Origin: Klebsormidium nitens | Lineage: Eukaryota; Streptophyta; Klebsormidiophyceae; Klebsormidiales; Klebsormidiaceae | NCBI GenBank assembly: GCA_000708835.1 | Contig: DF237112.1 | Span: 1-64,000, forward strand | Length of the DNA stretch: 64,000 nucleotides | Reading direction: 5' to 3' | Shown: piece by piece, positions 33,301 to 43,664 of the stretch | Position numbering within the stretch: the first letter of the stretch is position 1 | Layout: each line of letters opens with the position of its first letter | Notes under the pieces: model-generated | What the model was told of the DNA's origin: nothing | The model's database searches: none | The model's input: only the letters and a program-made list of their open reading frames with translations | Translations under genes and position numbers: made by a program

Positions 33301-36300
33301 CATTTGATTGGCGGTGGTCTACTCCCGGGACCATGAGCCACTGTCAGGCAACACCCCAGCTGCGATTGCTTGCATCACAAGCAGATGCAAAAAGCATCAA
33401 ACTTTAAGGCCATCCTCCGACAATCTGTGAACCCGCACCTTGCTTGGAATCTGTGGCTGGTGTCCCGCCAAGTGCTCCAGATGCTGCCGGTTGCGGTTCT
33501 GCTCCTCGAGGCTGGGGGGCGCTGAGCTGGTGCGAGCAGGGAACTGCGGAAGTTGTGACTGCAAAGGAGAGAAGACCGAGAAAGGCGGTCAGCAAAGCAC
33601 CTTTGTATTCGCGTTCGTCAATTTGAAAATGCGAAGCAACAACCTGTGGTACTTTTGCAGAAGCCTGGTAGGAGCATGTGCAATGAAGATCTTCAAATCT
33701 ACTTGGGCGCACTGGATCAATCGCAGGTGCACCAGTAGTCATTTTTGTGGTTTGACAAGACAATCGCAAGGGGAGAATTATCGTGAGAAGAATTGACTTA
33801 CCGGTAGGCTCCCAAACTGCATCATAGGAGCGGATCCCCCTCCGTCTTTGCCAGCGTTTCCTGCAAGAAAAGAAACCATCTGTCAGATACAAAAAGTGGC
33901 TATGACTTTCTTGCTTGAGCCATCAAGTCAAGGTGCCCAATTTCCTGCATGATGAGCGGAACCTTCAGGCCTGATACATCTGTTGATTTCGCCAAAACCG
34001 GCCCTCAATGTGGCGGCTTTCAGCGTGTCATGTCAGAGCAGACCAAGATTGTAACAAAATACACAATTCCTCATTCTCGTTCCTTGTGGTCGGAGGCACC
34101 CGCAGTAGTGCCACGCGCGACGGGGTTGGCCCTTGCGAGTGCCTCCTGCCGGTCAGAAAACATGTCAGAAGCACTCCCAAAACTTCACACGATGACTTCC
34201 CCAAAATAGTTCCGCAAACTACTCTCCGAAGCACTCCCAGAACTTTACCTAGTAAGTTCCGCTTGGAACTTTCGCCGTTACCCATCAAATCTTTGTCTCA
34301 CCATTTGCTGGGGGCGCCGCACCAGCCGGCTCCTTCCCGCCCTTCTCCGCGCCCGCCTCCTTCTTCTGCCCACCCACAGCCCCTCCCACTGCCGGGGGGG
34401 TCTTTTCAGCAGGGGCCGCAACCCCCTGAGGCCTCGCCGCCTTTGCATAGCTCAACGGCTGCCCTCCGACCGCCACCTTCGCAGGCGCCCCCGCGCCATT
34501 CGCTGCAGGGGCCGGACCACTTGCAGGGGGGACGTTCGTGGGTGTGGAAGGACCCCCTGGAGCGGCGGCGGCGGGTTTCGCTGCCTGGGGGGCCGGCTTG
34601 GGGGGTGCCCCGGGCTTGCCGCCGCCCACGGTGGGCCAGTCTATGTGCGAGTCGGTCGGGGGGGGCGCCGCAGGGGCTGCAAATAACACCAGCTTCCGGT
34701 CAGGTTGGTCAATAGATTTGTTTGAAGAGCTTCCTGATGCCACAAGTAACTGGGAAAGTCAATCGGTCAGAGGGCCAGAGGGACCCAGAGGGACAAGAGG
34801 AAGAGTATTGATTTCGTTATTTCGAGTTTGTGCACGTTGGGAGCATCGGATGCGGATAAAAACGATATGGTCGATGGAAGAGGAGTATCAGCGAAAGGCT
34901 TCCAAACACTTGCCTGCAAACATTTGGTTTGACAGATGAGTGGTTTAAGAAAGATGTTGTATGCTGTGATGTTGTGGGGGCTCTATCAGCAACTTTGGAG
35001 AGGTCCTGGCGAACTAACATGGTCTGAGCAGCTTCAGCAATCAACCGGTGTGCAAAGTTGAATAAGCCCTTCGCTTGTGAGAATGCAACAACCGCCTCTG
35101 GGTTGCAAAAGGCATCCAGCTTCTCTTCACCACTTTCCTTTGTCTAACAAGAGCGGGGATGCTACTTTTTAGTGCTGACCTGGGCAATCTCTGAATCTGG
35201 AACGTTAAGGCTACAGCAATTTGAGACAAGACAGTTGACCACTCTCGAGCCTAGGGTTACTTGAACTGTCCTCCAACTGTCCACCCTGAATTCCGCAAGG
35301 TACTGACCAGAGCTTCCAGGACATGCCTTGGTGATAGCATCTGTTTTGCCAGAAACCCCAAAATCAGTTGCAGGAGTGGCGACGTACCGACTGACTGTCC
35401 GCTGGGCTGATCCTGAAAGCGGCCCTCGCTCGGAGGCCCTCTCCCTCCCGCACCTGGTCCCGGGAAGCGCCTCCCGCTGTTTGATGACTTTGGGTCAAGG
35501 AATGCCACAATACAGGCTTGACGAGACAATGAAGAGCAAAGCAGGTTCTGCAATGCCGTGACGACGGCAAAGGGAAGGAAGTAACAGTGCCGAAAGTGAC
35601 TGAACACAAGAAGTAGCAGCTAATCAAAGTGAGTCTTGTCACATAACCAACTTGAATGCACAGACACTCTCAACGAATTGTGTCGCAAAAAGTTGTATAG
35701 AGGCTGACGGACTCAAAAGTAGCACACAATGCACAAGGGTGACAGGAGCTGCGGTGGAGTTTACGACTCCAATTCGCAAGTTGAGGAGGTATACTTTGTG
35801 CAGAGTCAATGCCACATGGGGACTCCAATCCGTGTGCTTCCTCAACAAACTAGACCACTAGTGTAAGCTGATTGAGAAATGTCAGAAACAAGATCGTCTC
35901 CACAGGTGCTCGTTTTAAGCACAACCCAGCTATTCTCTTTCCCATTTCCACAGAAAGTCTATGCATCGTACTTCCCGTCCAAATTGTTTCGAACAATCCA
36001 AAGCTGCCCAACCAAACGAACATTGCAGCTCCCCAGCAGTGTGAATAGGGCAATTCCGATCAAGCCTAAGCTTCAAAGCTTTAATTTGTCCGCGCAAGAG
36101 CAGGCAATTGCAGCATTGGACTGTGTGCGCCTGGGTTATTTCCTTCTAACCCAACCTGAAAACTGAGACTTGCTAGACATTCTGAAGACAAATTGTCGGA
36201 AAACCTGCACGGCTTCCAAGCCTGCACCTTCACCATCTGAAGCACAATCTGCTCTGTCCGAACGCTACTCAAAAATGAAGCGCCAGTGCAATGACTAAAA

Positions 36301-36943
36301 AAGCGACTATGGCTAGTTCGAGCACTTGAAATTGACCTGAACTGAGGGACACAGGTGCTGTGGCGCAAACCACATAACCAATTGGCAGCTCTCCGAATCT
36401 CCATCAACCAAAACAAATCACCTCTGCGCGCAAAACCTGTCTTCTTCTCATCTATGAATCCGTAAGTCTGAAAGACCCCAACAGGATGAACTAATTGGGA
36501 GCTTCGGGCAACCTCAATGCCCCTCCGGAACCCCTCTCGGAAAGTCAGGAAGGGACCCAATAACCCGCTAGCTTCAGCAAAAAGCGTCCGACAATCAACG
36601 GGGCAACCTAGAGTCCAAACCCTTCTCCGCACCAATTGTGCACTCGTCCCCTGCCCAAGGACAGGCAAACCATTACCACGGCACCAAAATTCAGAAGACC
36701 GACCACAGCCCATGCACAAAAACTCAATCCTCCAACCAAAGTCCAACACATGCGGCTATTCTGTGTGAAAGGATACCCTCTGCTTGGGCCCTGCGCGCCC
36801 CTGCCCGGTGCACCCGGTCCTGCATTTCCGCCATAACCCCGGCCCGCCGCGGGTGCCCCCGACGGCTGCCTTGGGGGGCTCTTTGGGCCTCCCGTCTTTT
36901 TCAGCTGCGCATCCACTCGACCCTGCTGCGAGAGCTGGGACAT
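18341..36943 (-). CDS. Eukaryotic translation initiation factor 4G (plant type)
   Basis: Exons: 36777-36943, 35454-35476 (tentative 23-base exon), 34302-34676, 33802-33860, 33439-33558, 32934-32990, 31816-32586, 31087-31378, 30234-30590, 29473-29909, 26991-29064, 26296-26593, 25383-25542, 24866-24955, 23999-24188, 23272-23492, 22523-22666, 21689-21875, 20698-21067, 20045-20281, 19126-19320, 18341-18692. All phases close, giving about 2391 aa against roughly 1700 in land plants. Domain order: low-complexity N-terminus with the plant eIF4G signature MMQFGSLP/FPARTSSAPP; VSKAIRIINPNTKEEV (about 442); A/E/K-rich helix (about 1050-1310); eIF4E-binding motif YTRDYLM (YxxxxL-phi, about 1514); MIF4G domain (about 1677-1945; ILNKLTPENFERLF, LLNKCQEEFER, IGELYKKGLLTEKIM); Arg/Gly-rich linker; MA3 domain at the C-terminus. 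It scaffolds eIF4E, eIF4A and eIF3 in the cytosol. Several introns carry degenerate copies of neighbouring exon edges. The N-terminal two exons are least certain. Confidence 0.93.
18817..18917. repeat. Perfect 26-bp-arm hairpin in an eIF4G intron
   Basis: The arm at 18817-18842 (GCTGGAGGCAGCTCGCACAG...) is exactly complementary to 18892-18917, with a loop of 49 bases. It lies in the last intron (18693-19125). A perfect fold-back in otherwise drifting intron sequence suggests a recent insertion or inverted duplication, or a small-RNA precursor. Confidence 0.85.
20345..20470 (-). repeat. Decayed copy of eIF4G exon 20045-20281 in the adjacent intron
   Basis: GGCTCGTGCTGGCCTCCCGC and GCGGCGAGCGGTC occur both in the exon (20150-20260) and here in the same order and spacing, with intervening sequence diverged and interrupted by stops. 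It is a non-coding echo of the exon's 5' half. Confidence 0.8.
21975..22440 (-). repeat. Four decayed copies of the 5' edge of eIF4G exon 21689-21875
   Basis: The exon start reads, on the plus strand, CTCCTGAGCGGCGTCTCTAT then GCACCTG (acceptor). Copies lie near 21979-22031 (nearly identical), 22114-22161, 22263-22312 and 22406-22440 (only part), spaced about 130-150 bases. All are in the intron directly upstream in transcription, and most keep the acceptor-like GCACCT. Confidence 0.8.
22895..23160 (-). repeat. Two decayed copies of the 3' edge of eIF4G exon 23272-23492
   Basis: The exon end with its donor reads, on the plus strand, CACGTCCATGTGCGCC followed by TTGGTGGTCGATCAT. Copies lie near 23094-23150 (CACGTCCATATGCCCC, TTGGTGGTAGATCAC) and near 22940-22995 (TATGGTGGTCGAGCAT). 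They lie downstream in transcription. Confidence 0.75.
23560..23780 (-). repeat. Two decayed copies of the 5' edge of eIF4G exon 23272-23492
   Basis: The exon has ATCTTCTCGGTTAGCAAGCC, AAGCGCACGTTGCCCAA and CTTCTTGTTCTC. A first copy at 23560-23645 keeps TTCTCGGTCAGCA, AAGCGCACATTGCCCAA and the acceptor region. A second at 23700-23780 keeps TTCTCGGTCAGC and CGCTGCCAGATCTT. Confidence 0.75.
24240..24665 (-). repeat. Four decayed tandem copies of the 5' edge of eIF4G exon 23999-24188
   Basis: The exon start reads, on the plus strand, AGCAGGATGCGCCGGAACGT ... CCTCGTCCTTCTCCTG (acceptor). Copies lie at about 24247-24312, 24361-24431, 24487-24556 and 24608-24664, each with AGGATGCGCC or AGGACGCGCC or AATGCGCC and a CCTCGTCTTTTTC-like end. 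The period is about 110-125 bases. Several keep a CAG at the acceptor position. Confidence 0.85.
25300..25320 (-). repeat. Copy of the 3' edge of eIF4G exon 25383-25542
   Basis: CGGGCAATAACCATGGTAA here matches TGGGCAATAACCATGGTTA at 25385-25403, which is the exon end. It lies 83 bases further down the intron, and the CTTAC/CTAAC donor context is also kept. Confidence 0.7.
26028..26240 (-). repeat. Two decayed copies of the 3' edge of eIF4G exon 26296-26593
   Basis: The exon end reads, on the plus strand, GAGGCTGCTTCGGCGCGACC, GGCTCCATCGGCTTCTTCCC, CACCTATTCGC. At 26166-26240 the order GTGAATGGGCCGTATAGCTG, CTTCGGCGCCACCAGCTCGA, CCCAACCTAGTTGC is kept. At 26032-26085 GGAGGCTGCACTCC, ACCAGCTCCATCGATTC and CCCCACCTAG are kept. 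Confidence 0.75.
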
Positions 36944-37224
36944 AAGAGGGGGGGGGTGGGGCGGTGGATCCAAGGACCCGATGGTAACTGTCCCCTCCAC
37001 GGGAGAGATCTCTTTGGCTGCCTTGTCCTGGGCGCTGTTCCTGATGGCTGTGTGAGTTGTTGGAAGAGTTTTGCTGCCAACGAAGGCCCAGGATGCCCAG
37101 CTGCTAGCTTGCAGGCTGTGCAAGAGGACAGCTGTTGACAGCTGTCAGGTGGGTTATTTGACTGCCCACTTCGTTCTCAACTTGGATTATAAATTACAAG
37201 ATGCTCACAGTTACCCACCACGCC
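36944..37224. promoter_or_regulatory. Region between eIF4G start and tRNA-Ala
   Basis: This spacer should hold the eIF4G promoter and 5' UTR on the minus strand. A CCCCCCC-rich stretch lies just upstream of the eIF4G ATG (36944-36970). No TATA box is evident. Confidence 0.35.
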
Positions 37225-37330
37225 GGGCGTGTAGCTCAGATGGTAGAGCGCTCGATTTGCAACGAGTACGTTATCATGACGTCATTCCCCAGCCTTCGAG
37301 AGGTAAAGGGATCGATACCCTTCTCGTCCA
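37225..37330 (+). tRNA. tRNA-Ala (UGC) containing a 33-base intron
   Basis: The spliced form is a standard 73-base cloverleaf: acceptor GGGCGTG/CTCGTCC with the G3:U70 alanine identity pair and one U-U mismatch; D arm GCTC/GAGC; anticodon stem CTCGA/TCGAG with loop TTTGCAT (anticodon TGC); T arm AAGGG/CCCTT with loop ATCGATA, typical of plant cytosolic tRNA-Ala; discriminator A. The contiguous sequence does not fold because 33 bases (about 37264-37296) are inserted after position 37, the canonical site of eukaryotic tRNA introns. Polymerase III box A (TAGCTCAGATGG) and box B (GGGATCGATACCC) are intact. Intron borders could shift by a base. Confidence 0.8.
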
Positions 37331-37677
37331 CAACCCGTCCTTTTCCAAGCTTTTGTTGCGACAATTCCAGGACGTTCTGCTCGGTGTAAGTCACCGAGCA
37401 CTCTTTCACACCTAGATTCGGAGGGGCTGCCGCCCCCCCTAGCCCCCCCGCTCTCTCGCTCTCTCGCTCTCTCGCTCTCTCAGCCGTGAAGGGTCCAGGG
37501 ATCAACACCCTTCTCGTCCACCTTTTTGCTGCGCAAGGTGGTTCTCTGACGTTGTTGTCTCTCTGACGTTGTTGTCTCCACCATCCTTCTTCTTGAGCGA
37601 GCCCAGCATGGTGACTCGTATCTACGAAGTGGTAGAGTACCCGTAGAGGACTGTGAAGAAGCGCTCCTGCGAGAAGA
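37331..37677. other. Spacer after tRNA with partial tRNA copy and CT repeat
   Basis: It holds a (CTCTCTCG) microsatellite at 37451-37481 and a degenerate copy of the tRNA 3' part at 37491-37522 (ACCCTTCTCGTCCAC is identical, with GGGATC just before). The flanking TTTTGCTGCG also resembles the sequence after the real tRNA, so a block including flank was duplicated. Confidence 0.7.
37341..37344 (+). terminator. Polymerase III terminator of tRNA-Ala
   Basis: A TTTT run lies 11 bases after the tRNA, with a second one at 37351-37354. Confidence 0.6.
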
Positions 37678-38064
37678 ATGGCGCGCCCCCGACGCAAGCC
37701 CCAGCGACATGTGGCGACTGGCCCCCGATTGCAGACGCCCTTCCTCATCCTGTCCCTGCTTTTTGTCGCCTTCTGGACCTTTTCAAGAAGGCCATCAGTG
37801 GAACAGGTCGATGGCCAGAGGCCCAAAGCATTGGTTGAAGTTGGGGAATTGCCGATTGCCACTTCGGAAGTTGAAGACAGCGGGGTGGACCCTCTGTCGA
37901 CGGGGGGAACAAAGGACACAGATAAAGGCACTTCTTTTCAAGCGAACGTTCTTCACAGAGTTGAAGATGATGATGCTGGTGGCGTGGTTGATATCACTCA
38001 GGCTGGGGCGGCAGCATTTGAGCAGTCCAGGCGAGCAAGGGCTTCAAAGAGATCTAAACCGTAG
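37678..38064 (+). CDS. Small single-pass membrane protein, unknown function (128 aa)
   Basis: Intronless ORF with an ATG at 37678. The N-terminus is strongly basic (MARPRRKPQRH), followed by a hydrophobic segment at about residues 21-36 (PFLILSLLFVAFWTF). That is the arrangement of a signal anchor with the C-terminal ~90 residues in the lumen or outside. The tail is polar and acidic and ends in a basic stretch (RARASKRSKP). I recognise no family. It lies just after the tRNA and converges with the GT14 gene. Reality rests on the clean signal-anchor pattern only. Confidence 0.4.
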   Translation: MARPRRKPQRHVATGPRLQTPFLILSLLFVAFWTFSRRPSVEQVDGQRPKALVEVGELPIATSEVEDSGVDPLSTGGTKDTDKGTSFQANVLHRVEDDDAGGVVDITQAGAAAFEQSRRARASKRSKP

Positions 38065-38898
38065 TGGGGGAGAAATGGCAGCCTGTCAATATGGCTTACT
38101 CTCCTCGTCTTTAAGGCAATCCAGCTCAAGGGATGAAACATCGTAAGGTGTTGCCTTCCGCACTGAACAGTAAGCGGGGGTTAAGGACCTCAGAAAGGCC
38201 ACATGCCCGGACCATGTGGAGCCAGTAAGGTGAGGAATAGCTGCACGATTCAGTGCTTTCTGAAGATTTTATTTCTCATCTGGGACATTACGACAAACAA
38301 CATCGCTACTTCACCATGATTTGGTCAGTACGCCACATTGGCAATGTCTGTTACTTTGTTTCTGGAAATGGTATGTCGTGAAACACCCAAAGAGTTGGTG
38401 GGTAAAGTGCCCATGTCTCCAATCGATGCACAAAGTGACTGGACATCTGGACAACCGCTGTCCAAGAAGTTTGTTCCTGGTGGCAGCCCTCTACATTGGC
38501 CTATCTGGACTAAGTTCAGCCGTCAGAACAGATCATTATCTATATTCAGTGTGCTCTGGGAACCTGAAGAGATTGGTTTTAAGTGTTTGTTCGAAAGATG
38601 CGAAAGAATGCTCGTCACAATCTGCTCTGTTGACAGTTTATAACCGCGTGCTCTAACTTTACCTCCCAAATTACGGAAGCCCCTCCCACTTACATCCACA
38701 GGTCTGTACAATCTCTTTGCAGTTCCACTTCTTGTGGAGCTGAAGATTGTCATGCGACGACACTTTATTATGTAGAGATTCTTTCTATTACCGTCCCGCA
38801 CCGTCCATACTGTGCCCTCACTGTCCCCTCTACCTCTGGTCACCCTTTCCTTCCTTTTGCCCCAACAATCTTGTACCTACTTCTACCGTACCCGCTAT
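38065..38898. other. Convergent intergenic region
   Basis: It lies between the small membrane protein (+) and the 3' end of the GT14 gene (-), and should hold both 3' UTRs. Open frames here (for example 38338-38643) show no domain and look like chance. Confidence 0.4.
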
Positions 38899-41800
38899 TC
38901 ATATCCTCCTCATCTCTCCCTTGCCCTTTCTTTCCTCGCCCCCTTCATCAAAAGGCAGCAAGTGTAGCAGCTTATCTATGCTGTCCTTTGCAAACTTTCT
39001 GGCAAACAGGTAGCATGGCGCAGTGTGGCCGTTCAGAAGGCACGGCTCTGGCTCGTTCCAAAAGAAGTGGACGGGGCGAGGGGAATTAGACGCGGCGCTG
39101 ATGTTGTGAAGTAGCTCGTTGGAGGTTTTGTTGGCGTTGAAAGGGCGGGGGCTGCCACAATTGTCGGGGCAGCCATCGTTCCTCCAGTCCTGTTTGAACA
39201 GAGTAGGCTTTGGGTCAATGGTTTTGCTGTCCAACGGGAATCGTTCATTGGGCGATTGACTGTTGATTGACTTGCAGAGCCACACGTTTGGATCACGTAG
39301 GGCAGCATTTTTCATTTCAGATCTTCTTGTTAAGAGCGTTCGTTGTTTAAGGCTGGGTCGAGGGAAGCTCAGACCCCAGTCAATGTGGATAAGTAAAACT
39401 TTTTGATGTTCACCGGCGCTTGGAGATTGAAAAATGAAACGCCATAAGTGAACGTCACTCACCACATAAGTGAGCGTGCGCTCCTCCAGCCCATGTAAGT
39501 CCAGCAACGGGAGCATCGTGCTGACGTAATGCTCGTCCTGGCAGTTCCACGGCTTCCGCGCAAACGCGTCGTAGAAGCGCTCGTCGTACGCGATCATGGA
39601 GGCGTGCTTCCGTGTAACGGTCATCCACTGGGTCAAAGGTAAGGGCTTTTTCAGCTTTATGGGTCCACGGAAATGATCCAGAACTCGTTGCTAGAGTGGG
39701 CTCCTCGATTTGGGAAAGGCCAGATGATCTAGGATGATCGTTATGCTTTTGATGCAGACGGCACTTTCCAAGTCTCGACGAAAGAAAAGAGCAAACGTTG
39801 GACGATGGAAAGTGCGGACCTTGACTGATGGGCCACACAAAGCCTATCCAAGTGGTTATGCGGTGCTGCTGTCCCTCAATTTCAGATTTTGATGTAGAAG
39901 TTTTTGCAGAAGTGTTCGACTGTGTGCGAGTCACCTGTGAGCCCTTTCTGAAGTCGGCCCGGGAGACCTCCGGTCGCAGGAGCTCCGTCCAGCGGGGCAG
40001 GTGTTGGTCGAGCTCGGGGGGGAGGTAGCGGCTGTCGACGAAGCTTTTTGTTCCTGAGGCAACGAAGAACGAGTTGGTCTTGTTTACATAACCTTATAGA
40101 TGCCTTTTTTAAAAGGGGGACCCGTAGTTGAGGCAATCCGTTACGGGGCCAGGAGCTAGCGGCTCTCGGCAAAGCTCTTTGTCTCTGCTTAGCGAAATTG
40201 ACGTCTGTTCTCTTGTTTGGAGGGGGCGCGCCTTTTACGGCCAGTATTTGGGACATCCAGCTACTGTCGACAGAGTTCCTGGTGCTGGCATGTAGCGTGA
40301 ACTGAGCTTTCTGCATTTGAAATTTCCTCTCCAGAACCTTCAAACCTTCAAACCTTCAAACCTTCAAACCCGGGGGAAAAGGCGTCGTCATTCTATCTCA
40401 GCCAGTGATAGCAATTGATCTTCGGGTTAAGCCCCTTGGTCTTTCCTCTGTAGGTAAGGTAATCGAATTGGTTCTTGACATGACGACCGCCCTGATGTTC
40501 CAGAATGACATCTCCACTGTGTGGGACGCATTCGGTGGTCAGCGAGCACCGCCCGTCAGAAAAGGAAGACTGCGCTCACCAGCAAAGAGGTAGTTGTACG
40601 TGAAGGCGAAGCTGTGGAGCGGGACGCACGAGTCGGACAGCAGGACGAACCACTGGTTGGACGCGTCCTGGAGGGCGCTGCGGTGTACGAATATCGGGTT
40701 CTGGGTCACTTGGTATAAGCGTTTGCACTTTACGGATGTACGGACGTTAGGGTTACGGATGTTGGCCCAGGGTAATCAGCAGACGACCTTACTGTTGTTT
40801 ATCAGCGTTGAGGAAGTGAGGCATTCGACGGTTATAAGAAGGGACGCCCGTCAGATTAGAAACGGCTTGTTTCGAGGTATCAGAGGTGGTTATGGGCCAC
40901 CAAATATTTCTAGAAGATTGATTCACTCCAATGCTCGTTGGGCATAGTTAGCCGGCAGATGGCGCAAAAGGAACGGAGCAACTTTGCCGCATGCGATGGT
41001 TTAAGCTCGCTATTTTCTCTGGTTTTGCCGTTGCTGAACTCACCTCCTCAGGAGCTTCGTCTGCGCATCCACCATCGATATGTGGAAGCGCAGCGAGGGA
41101 GCACTGTTTGGCAGAGTTCGTCCGTAGAAGCAGCTCGCGTTCGTCGTCCTCTCGTTGTATTCGAAGCCAGGTCCCAAATTACTGCAGTGCAAGAAGTGCG
41201 GAGAGTCCATCTTAGCCGGTTATCCATAGATGGTCCACTTTCAGTGAGAAATTGTGTCCGCAAGCTTTTGACAACATTCGTATACGGCAGGACATTTACA
41301 GCCACTCTGGTTCATGCAATCGGTCAAGCGGTTCGGCATGTTGGGAAGTGCATATATATCCTCGTTTTAAAATTAGATTGCCAGCGCCGCGCAGCCTCCG
41401 GTCGATTGCGGACTGCCCCGGCCGCCGTCGGAACCGGCCAAGCCTAATTCAACTTACGCAAATACTCTCCCGACTAACTCTGTACTAAGGCTGCTTCTTC
41501 TCCGTGTGGATCTATCTGGCATACGACGAGAATGGACTCAGCTTCGCAGTTGGTTGTGCCAGCACATATATTGGTATACGGTGTTTGTGTACTGGATGCC
41601 GTCCGACCAACTCAAAAGCAGGCTTGCACTTGTGAGAAATAATCCATATACTAGTATACCTGGCGCGCGTTTATGCCCAACTAAAATATCACTCATGGCA
41701 GCTGCGCAGCCACGTGATCAGACCCGGAAAGCGGAATCCGATTCGATCATGGGCCAGGCTCTAAATCCTGACATAGGTTGGCCTGGAAAGCTTAGGATTC

Positions 41801-43664
41801 AAGCCACTGAGCCATATGTTAAGTCTCATTATTAGGCCCAAAACGAACGACCCTACAAACCATCTGAACGGTACAGGAATAAGTTGGGGCATATATGTTT
41901 GTTCTTTAGCTTGGGACGCACCATTCCAAAGACCTAAGGGCGTCCGCCAAGAAGATTGGAAGGGAGAAGGGAGAAGCAGCGCGGCCGCGCAGAGCGCTTC
42001 TCAGTAGCTAGTCGAATGTCGACAATATAAACAAAGTCGAGAAGAGACAATGAAAGCGAATCAAAGCTCAAATTAAAGAAGCTTGCGGTACGTCGTAGTG
42101 ACTGGCAATCTCACCTGTGGATGTAGATGCTGTAGTGGTCCTTGCTGGGCGCTCCCCGGAAGAATCGGTCCCAGATCCGGTCGGTGTGAATACGCCCGTT
42201 CGCCAGGAACATGAACGCGATCTTGGACGGCCGCAGCACCCAGGGCTCCGAGGTCTCCCGGGAGAGCCCATTCACACCGGCCACCAGCCGCTTTCCGAGG
42301 AGCCCGTTCACGTCGCCCCTGAACGGCCGCGGCTTCTGACGGTTGCCGCTCACCCCGGCCTCCCGAAAGCGCTCGGAAAGCCGATTCACACCGGCCGCGA
42401 GCGGAACTTGGGAGGGCGGCTTTTCAACGCGCCGACTCACACTGTTGCCTGAGGAGCGCCTGGACCACGCATTCTCAGCGCCCGCGTTTTGCGGTGAAGG
42501 TATCGCGGGTTTTGAATCGCCCGATTCGCTTCGTTTGAGTACTGCAGTCAGGTTCAGCTTCGCAAGTCGTGGCCGAGACTTAGCAGAAGATGACTCTTCC
42601 GCCCAGTTTTTTCCAGAAGCCAGATTCAACCACCTTCTTGAGGCATTCGAGGGAACTGTAAAGTTTGAAACCCTGGGTAGAGAAGAGTTGGTTCTATGGA
42701 GAGTGCTACGAGGTCGAGTTTGTCCTCTCAACCCAGACGCTTCGTCGAGATCTCCTACTTTTGCCGACTCGTTGTTCTGCCCTCTCCCATCTGATAGCCC
42801 TTGCCTTTTCAACGACGCGTCTTGTCCCTGCGACGAATTTTGAGTGGAGACTCGAGCAGTTTCTCTCAGAACCACCGATTTTGTCGTCCGCTCGATCCCC
42901 GGATCTCGCAAGCCAGCGGGGTCGCTCGTGCCGCTAAACTGTTGAGAATTCGCAGTCAGACTCTGCCGTTTCGTTTCCGTTTCCGCTTCCGCTGCCGTTC
43001 CGGCGGTTACTGCCACCGAGACCCCCTCCATACCGTTCTCCTGTGTGTCAGACCGATTCTCTAAACCGCTTCCGACGCTTTCCGCTGTCTGATTGTTCCG
43101 CTCCTCCGTTCCGCTTTGGTTCCGGGCAAGCCCTTTCCCATCGCTCACTCTCAGTGCCGGATCCCTCACTCTCGCCATCTCGCTTATCGGTTCCGTTCCG
43201 CTGACTGGCTTCGTTCCACTTATCCTGTCCGTGCCGCTGACTTCTTCCGTTCCGCTCCCCTCATTCCTCCGCACGGCCACCTCACTCCTCTTTCCGCTCC
43301 CTTTGCTTTGCCTCTTACCCCCGCTCTCACTAGGGCCACTAAGAAAGCCTGACTTCCCCCGCTCCGTTGATTCAAACTCAAAGCCGCGACTCTCAAAAGC
43401 AGGTCCATTATCAGCGTTCACCGTTCCGAACCCCAAGGAAATTACAATTGCTTCGCAAATCGATATCTCGTTTCCCGGACACCGCCCACATCTTTGCAGA
43501 CTCGCAAAACCCTGGAAAAGAAAGACGAGGCACGCCGCTGACAGAAGCAGGCAGCAGCGGCGCAGCGCGCGCGCGCGCGCGCCCCTCCCGCGTCTCCACG
43601 TGTCGGAGCAGTCATTTGCGCCATCCTCGCCACCCCGCGACGTGTCCGACTCTTTTGCCTTCAT
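38899..43664 (-). CDS. GT14 family glycosyltransferase (core-2/I-branching-like) with long stem
   Basis: Exons: 42115-43664, 41044-41181, 40580-40677, 39935-40053, 39463-39627, 38899-39189; phases close, about 786 aa. The ATG at 43664 was chosen; the frame is open upstream only from a GTG. Residues 24-36 are Arg-rich (partly coded by a GC microsatellite), followed by a transmembrane anchor (about 37-52, CCLLLSAACLVFLF), the layout of a type II Golgi enzyme. A ~430-residue Ser/Gly/Thr/Glu/Arg-rich stem follows. The catalytic domain starts at KIAFMFLANGRIHTDRIW and shows HYSIYIH, CFYGR, SMVDAQTKLL, NQWFVLLSDSCVPL, DFRKGSQ/WMTVTRKHA, NCQDEHYVSTML and HTAPCYLFARKF, the order seen in plant GT14/DUF266 proteins. 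These are thought to act in cell-wall or arabinogalactan synthesis. Most plant members are about 400 aa; the stem is the oddity. Confidence 0.9.
40110..40290 (-). repeat. Two decayed copies of the 5' edge of GT14 exon 39935-40053
   Basis: The exon start reads, on the plus strand, GTAGCGGCTGTCGACGAAGC then TTTTTGTTCCTG. A first copy near 40155-40190 reads GCTAGCGGCTCTCGGCAAAG then CTCTTTGTCTCTG. A second near 40258-40288 reads CAGCTACTGTCGACAGAG then TTCCTGGTGCTGG. Both are in the upstream intron. Confidence 0.75.
40335..40370. repeat. Short tandem repeat (AACCTTCAA)n
   Basis: Four copies of ACCTTCAAAC-type units lie in the same GT14 intron as the exon-edge copies. Confidence 0.85.

Noticed and set aside
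37612-37640. GTATCTACGAAGTGGTAGAG, faintly like a tRNA D-arm
   Set aside because: Too short and without the rest of a cloverleaf; only the 3' partial copy at 37491-37522 is convincing.
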